Assembly: GCA_007922195.1 (NCBI GenBank)
Contig: ML681967.1
Location: forward strand, 10,990,858 to 11,054,857
DNA from: Podocnemis expansa
Taxonomy: Eukaryota; Chordata; Testudines; Podocnemididae
Length of the DNA: 64,000 nt
Direction: 5' to 3'
Shown here: positions 57,857 to 64,000 of the stretch, one piece after another
Layout: each line of letters starts with the position of its first letter
How positions within the stretch are numbered: the first letter of the stretch is position 1
Made by a program: the position numbers and the translations under genes
The notes under the pieces: generated by a model
What the model was told of the DNA's origin: nothing
Seen by the model: only the letters and a program-made list of their open reading frames with translations
Database searches by the model: none

Positions 57857-59529
57857 TGACTGATAAAGCCTTTTGAATGACCCATTGGTGCTTAGAGATC
57901 AGCTCTTCCTCAGAAGGAAATGGGGCAGCAGCACCAGGATACATCAAAAGCATTACTACACCCCAGAAGGAAGAGATGGCAGCTGTGGGAAAGCCTGCCG
58001 GCTGTCCCAAGGCAGACTGATTGCTGTCTGGCAGGGTATTCTCTCCCAAATGCTGTGTTCGAAGCAAGAGGGAAAACATAAGCCAGAGATTTCTGCAGCA
58101 GAAGTTTGAGCTGAGGAGTGGAGCACAGCAAGGATCCAGGAGCTGGGGGTACAGCACTGACACGGTGCTTCTCCCTCTTTCTTTTAGAACTCTGGTTCTG
58201 ATTAAGAAGTTCAGAGCCTCAAATTCCAGCTCCCTTCTAACTGAAGGGTGGGATTTTCCAACAGGCTTACCACTGTCTGATGCTGCCAGTTCTCTCTGAG
58301 GGTTTTACCTCTGACTCTGTGGCACAGCGACAGCAAGCAGAGTTTGTGAAAACAGGGTTATTGATCTTCAAAGAAACCCAGCAGGAGGGCAGCTGGAAGC
58401 TTCGACCCATGCTTCCCATGGCTTTGTGAAGCTGCTCTCCAGTTCCCTGTCCTGTTTTAAATTTCTCATGTCTATCTCATAGACCTGGAATGAAACTTAA
58501 GCCTACAGACCTGCAGGGGTTTGATCTGACTATGCCAATTTACACCAGGTGAGGATCTGGCCCCAGATAGCTTTTGGCATTCCTGCCACCTCTGCTGCAC
58601 CCAGTGCCACAAATGAAAAGCAAAACTACACAGATCTGCCATCTGTGTAGTGGGCTGTTCCTCGTCACCCCCATTCAGAGTCTGTGCTGGAGGCCCCCAT
58701 GCCCTGCATGACATATATGAACTATGCACAGGTTTTGAGGTTTGTTTTTTAAGACCTGTATTAGTTCCAAGGTCCATAATCTGGGAACTGAATCCTACTT
58801 TGAATGAGGGCCACTGACTTCAGTGGAAGAAATCCTGCTTTAGATTTCACAGCTTTCCCTCAGTGTGGAACAATCTCCTGGTTTCATCTCATTTATCTTA
58901 TCCAGAGGGGTTATGCCTGGTTGGGTCCTGAACCTCTGCTGGGGGGCATGGCCCACATTTTTTATGGCTGGCTGGAACGAAATAAGGAATTTTGTGGAAG
59001 GGAAGTCTTGTAACTTTTTTCTGAGGCACCTGAGTTCATGGTACTGAAGCTGCTGAGAACCCGTGATTCATAAGATATCTTACTGGCATTTTTACCACAT
59101 CCAAATCTCTCCAGTCTGCGACTGTCTCTCTAAGATCCTGGTTTGGATTTCTCACTCTGAGGTGAGTTTGTTTGGCTCACTCTACCATCTCTCTTTCATC
59201 CTACAAAATCCTTGGGAATGAATGAACTTGCTTGTGAGTAGGGATGCGGGAGTGTTGGTTCAGAGCTGATGCGCAGAATTCGTTTTTGGGGTCTGGCTGG
59301 TGAGTCTTGCCCACATGCTCAGGGATTAGCTGATAACCACATCTAAGGTCAGGAGGTGATTTTCCTCCTGGACAGATTGACAGGAGCCATGGGACATTTT
59401 CCACCTTCCCTTGTAGGGTGGAGCATGTCACTTGCTGGTGGTTTCTTTCTACCTTGAAGTCTTTAAACGATGATATGGGGCCTTCAGTGACTCAGTCATA
59501 GGACTTGTGTCTATCGCAGGAGTGGGCAG

Positions 59530-59612
59530 GAGGTTCTGTGGGCTGTGTTGTGGAAGAGGCTAGACTAGATGATCATATTGGTCTCTTCTGACTTTAAAAT
59601 CTATGAATTCCT
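59530..59612 (+). repeat. CR1 LINE 3' end
   Basis: GAAGAGGCTAGACTAGATGA, TCATATTGGTCTCTTCTGAC and AAAATCTATGAATTC form a textbook sauropsid CR1 terminus. Confidence 0.85.
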
Positions 59613-62600
59613 GTTGCCTAATTTACAAGCCATGGGTACAAGTGCAATTTGCTCACAATCTTTATCAAGCTCACACTTGACTTAGGCTAGACAACGAGAG
59701 ATGAGGAAAATACAGAACCAAAAGCGGGAAGAGTGAGATGCAAATACCGGGGGGGGGGGGCGGATAGAAATGCAGAGTGAGGGCAAAAGAAAAATACTGA
59801 TGAATCAACCAGTCCAGCCCTTCCGTTGCAGGCAGGGATCACACCTATGCAGTGGGAGGCAGAATTGGCTCCTTTGTGCCGACTAGACAGCACTGCTAGC
59901 ATCAGCTAGCAAAACAAGTCTGTTTGGTTATTAAATTGAATCACTCTTTAAAGATCCCTGGGTTTAAATTACAAGGGAAAGGTTCATGAACTCAACCCAG
60001 CTATGCCAAAGTCAGCAGCACAGGTCAACAAGCAATGCCTCAGAGGCCATGAGCTTCCCCACTGGAGTTTGTAATGTTTACTTATGCTCTTGAAACAGCT
60101 TCAGGTGCAAACTGTGCTCGTGTCACTGTCACATTCAGGATGGGGGAGACTATAGGGCCAGCTGCTGATTTGGGCCCATAAAGGCTCAACTCCTCAACAG
60201 GTGTAACTTGACATCACACCACTGAAGTCCATGGAGTGATGCTGATTTACACTTGCCATCAGTTGGTCCGTAGACATGGGTCCACTCAACTGATCTCCCT
60301 GCAAGCCCGCCAGCGTACTGACAGCACACTGATGGTTTGTTCAGACCTACTGTAAACTCCTCTGGAGATGAAACTTCCCCTGCTTCTGCAAAACCGATGC
60401 CTAGATGTTCCTTGAGTGAAAGGAGGGGTGGCAGCTGGCAAGCCATCCTCCACAAGGACCTGGAGAATGGGGTTCCCTTGTCCCAAATAGCTCAGGCTCA
60501 GCAGGGCAGGACCATTTGATTCCACTGACCTGTGCTGAGATGCCGGGGACCACCTGGCCCATTGGGGTGTCAGAGCTCCATCCTGTGCTGGTGGAAGGAG
60601 GGAGCTGATGTTGGCCATCCTGGTCTCCCAGTTTAATGGTGTTGGTCTGGGGCCCAGAGCCCAAGCTATCTATTAATCCTGACTGGAGAGAAAATCAGGC
60701 TCTAGGATGGCAGCGCAGCATGCTGGGAGAGCTCTCTGACTTACCCCATGGTCAGCGGCGTGATTCCATTGACTCCAGGCCTGATTTACACCACTGGAAG
60801 AGCAGAATCAAGCCCTACAGGTGCTGGGTCAATAAATAAAGCCCTACTGAGAGCCCTTTAACCCACTCTGGGAAGGGGCCCAAAGTAGCTGAAATTGAAA
60901 CAGCCTCACCACCAGGCCCTGCTCCGATTTGAAGTGTCCTGCCTGTGTAAATGGGGGGAAGTCCAGTCTGGGCAGCTCTTAGACTCTCAGCCACCTTTGG
61001 CACCAAGGAAGGTGGGGGTTGTTCAGCCAGGAAAGGGAACCAGGCACCGGATGTGAGGAGGGTGCAGCTGGGGCAGGGATCCAAGGAAGGGCCAGTCTCT
61101 GGCACTGAGGGAGCCAGGACAGGTGCTGGGGCAGGGCTGCAGGCGAGTCCGCCAGCCGGACCAGGCAAAAGAAGTGGAGTTGGTCACCGAGGGGCTGGGG
61201 CTGGGCACCCCTGGTGGACTGAGAAGCAGCAGCTGTGCTAGGTCCCACTAGGGCCAGGGTGGTGCTGAGCCTGCTGGAAGCTGAGCTGCTTCTGGCTGCG
61301 CAGCTCCCTGCCCTACTGGAGCCAGTCCCCAGGGATCGGAGGAGGTGAGTGGGGCCGGCTCAGCCTGGGGTATCCCTAAACCAGTGCTGTGGGGCACAGG
61401 GTGGCAGCTGGCCGGGCACGGAGGGGGCGGATCAGAGCCGCAGCGGGAACCAAAGCCCTGGCACACGTCGCTGCTACACAGGCTCCCTGCGTCCCGGTGC
61501 TCCACCCTGGGACAGCCCCCTAGCCTTTCCCCAGCCCTGGCAAGACCCAGTACCTGGCACGGTGCCTGGACAGAGCCCCTCTCGACTGTTAGGCAGGTGT
61601 CTCTGATGCCCCCTGTCCCTCCCATGAGCCACTGGCCCTCGGGTGTGGCTCTTTCCTGCACTTCTCATGAGACTAAACAGCCAAATTTTCCTTCACACCC
61701 AGCTCTGCCTATGCCAGTGCCCCTCACTCCTCCCTGCAATGCCAGTCCTGGGTTCCCCCCAGATCTGCCCCTCATGCCTCCCCTACGGTTCCAGGCCTGG
61801 GCCCTTATGCAGTTCTGGCAATCTGTGTCAGCCCTTTGGGTGTTTTTTTTTAAAAGGTATTTTTTAGTGCTGGTCTGCTAACAGCCGTGCAGACCAGCCT
61901 TCTGGTGACTTGACTACCAGGTAGGCACAGCATGGGCCCTGGCACCACCAGCTCCCCCCACTCCTTGAGGAGCAGAGGAGTGTTTGGTCTCCACTGTGCA
62001 TTCAGGGCCAACAAGGGGTTGGTTGCCAATTAGCGTTAATTGCATTTGGCAGTCATGCCCTCGGAGCTGGACCCATTTCATGCAGGCCCCTGAGCAGCCC
62101 ACAGATGGGAAATGACTTTCAGCCCTGGCAAGCTGGGCCAGATTTGAACTACCGGCCTGGCTGCAAAGAGATCCATAATTAGTTAAATCCCCTCCGCAGC
62201 TCACTGTGGCCGTACAGCTAAAGCATGCATGCTGGCTTTGTAATGTGGGCATGTGAGGACTTAGATAAACTGAGCCCAACAGGTAAGGGCTGTATAGACA
62301 TGTCTGAAGACATCCCTCACCCAAAAGCATTTATAATACAAAACTACCATGAACACCAGTGGTGGATTAGCACTTGACCATCACATGGAGATGGAATCAT
62401 GGGAGCATGTGGGTCTTGCCCCTGCAGGCCTGCTGGGAACCATCTGTGCACACAAACACCTTTATTTAGCTCTGCATGTTGAACATTTGTAACTAAGGTC
62501 AAAGCTAAGTTCCAGCCCAGTTGAAAAATGGCTAACGTTAGACTCCACTGAAGTTGCATCTGAATAGATCTGGTCTGAATTTGACCCTGTGGGAATTCTG

Positions 62601-63714
62601 AATGAATAAGGACGTCAGGTTTTGGCTCATATTCTCTTCTCATCTATGAGGGTGTAAATCAGGCAGTCAGTGGGATTACACCAGTGTCCAATTCAGGATA
62701 AGAGCAAAGCCCCCCAAATCAGGCCTATCTGTTTTCTTAAACTTTTTTGTGCTGCAGAAGAAGAAAGTGAAACATTCCTTTCATCTACATGTCAGCCAGC
62801 CAGCCTGGCTGAATGAAATGATTTCAAGTTAGGGACACAAGCATAAAAGTATTTGCTGAGGATCAGATCCTCTGCTGGCATAAATGGCCACAACAGCTCT
62901 GTCAACTTCAGTGGCATTATGCCAACGTACATCAGTGGCAGGTGCTCCCACCCTAAAATCCAATCCTGCACAAGTAAATTGTTTTCACTAGTGTTGCGCA
63001 ATGGACTAACAGAAAACAGTGACACAGCTCTGCCTGACAGAAAAATACCAATAAAGGATGTTTCAAACATGCCAATTGTGGGGATGGTGCCAGCTTGGCC
63101 AAACCTCCTGCCCACCAGTGGCATGACAGCTTCCTCTCTGCCCCATGACATACGAATGCTCAGCCTTCTCCAGCTCACAAACCAGATGGCATGAGCCTCT
63201 GTGGTTTTCCAGGCTCCTTAAACACGCCCCCTGCTCCCCATGCAGGGTTGTTACAACCATAGCTACTCAGATGTTCCTGAAGAGTCCAGCCCAAGGTTTA
63301 AGGGGGATTTCAATGACTTTCATAATTAAAGAAAATCAGTTGGCTGGCATTTAGGGAGAGTTTCAGGGTGGTTCCTGTGAGCAGCACATCAATAGAGTGA
63401 TGCCAGGGATGACTTTGGGCCAGTGCACCATTGCCAGCTCTCACAAGATCTGCTGTTTGGTTTAAGACCCTAGTTCCCTGAGTCACGTGACTAGATGAGG
63501 TTGTCGACTTTCATTTTTAAAAGAGGAAGAGGCTAGTGGAGGAGAGCTTGGAAATGGGACCTGAGGATGCTCACGGAGGAACGCAGATACAAAAGTGCCC
63601 TAAAAAATATATTACTTTAAACAAATACCTCATGACATTAAGGCCTCAGGTATGAATTTTGGGGAACTGATGCCTCGTTGTTGAACCTTTGGGACTGGCA
63701 ACACAGTCACACTT
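59613..63714. other. Upstream intergenic DNA, GC-rich part at 60.9-61.8 kb, no supported gene
   Basis: I recognise no exon or repeat family with confidence here. The stretch 60.9-61.8 kb is GC-rich but only modestly CpG-rich, and has frames up to 178 codons without any known motif. A good plus-strand donor, GAGGAG followed by GTGAGTGG, is at 61346. In mammals a CYP1A gene lies upstream of CSK. No CYP1A coding exon is seen before the window ends. Confidence 0.5.
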
Positions 63715-64000
63715 GTAGTGTGTTCACACAACATTCTTATTTCAAAACAACAAGGTTGTTTCGAAATAAGAATTGCGATGGCCACACGACGCACGGCCAT
63801 TTCGAAACAAGGAAACCCCTTGTTTCGAAATGGCAACCATTCTTTCGGAACGGCTTAAACCTGGTTTCCCGTTGAAACAGCGTTGTTTTGAAACAGCTAG
63901 TTTTGAAACAATGCCAACGGGACATGCTGTTTCGAAACAATGGCTGTTTCGAAACAGCATTTGACCCTTCCAGCACCCTGGGAGGAAGGGCTGCCCCCTC
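63715..64000. mobile_element. Family B TTTCGAAA-palindrome element, cut by the window end
   Basis: It begins GTAGTGTGTTCACACAACAT and contains GGTTGTTTCGAAATAAG, GCCATTTCGAAACAAGG, CCTTGTTTCGAAATGGC, GCTGTTTCGAAACAATGG and GCTGTTTCGAAACAGC. The last two words suggest hairpins nested inside hairpins. The far terminus lies beyond the window. Confidence 0.75.

Noticed and set aside
61248..61881. Open frames of 137 and 178 codons on opposite strands, considered as a possible CYP1A exon because CYP1A neighbours CSK in mammals
   Set aside because: No cytochrome P450 signatures such as the heme-binding Cys loop or the I-helix Thr motif are present. The frames reflect GC content.
1..64000. CRISPR arrays, bacterial operons, phage or viral genes
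   Set aside because: Spliced vertebrate exons, CR1, MIR and hAT repeats define this as animal nuclear DNA. No regularly spaced direct repeats and no retroviral gag/pol/env-like frames were seen.

Overview
This is vertebrate nuclear DNA, not microbial: long stretches without convincing open reading frames, spliced exons, one CpG island and many interspersed repeats. CR1-type LINE tails, MIR/CORE-type tRNA SINEs, several hAT-type miniature elements and a tRNA-Lys-like SINE head point to a non-avian sauropsid, most likely a turtle. The species is an inference from repeat content.

The only protein-coding gene I can support is CSK (C-terminal Src kinase) on the minus strand. Its 5' part occupies about three quarters of the window. 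A CpG island at about 46.4-47.25 kb carries a good minus-strand splice donor (GTGAGTAC, 46480-46471) and is taken as promoter and non-coding exon 1. A roughly 44.8 kb first intron follows. Then come a 78-bp exon (1728-1651) with the start codon and five codons, and a 114-bp exon (1008-895) encoding the start of the SH3 domain. The other CSK exons lie beyond base 1. Bases 47.3-64 kb are upstream intergenic DNA with no exon I can support.

Most of the rest is mobile DNA. Three groups stand out. (1) A palindrome-forming retroelement family, called family A here, with at least ten copies between 8.7 and 57.3 kb. Its consensus contains all parts of a hammerhead-ribozyme core, and the copy at 28729-28769 is intact. 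Its copies have a constant 3' end, variable 5' ends and 9-14 bp target duplications, which suggests target-primed reverse transcription. (2) A foldback family, called family B, built from dense TTTCGAAA palindromes (51.8-52.7, 57.4-57.9 and 63.7-64.0 kb). (3) Several non-autonomous hAT elements, two with perfect 8-bp target duplications and one nested inside a family A copy.

Both assembly gaps (28169-28568 and 52036-52435) are exactly 400 N and each lies inside one of the palindromic elements. Apart from the CSK exons, the many short open frames here look like chance reading frames.
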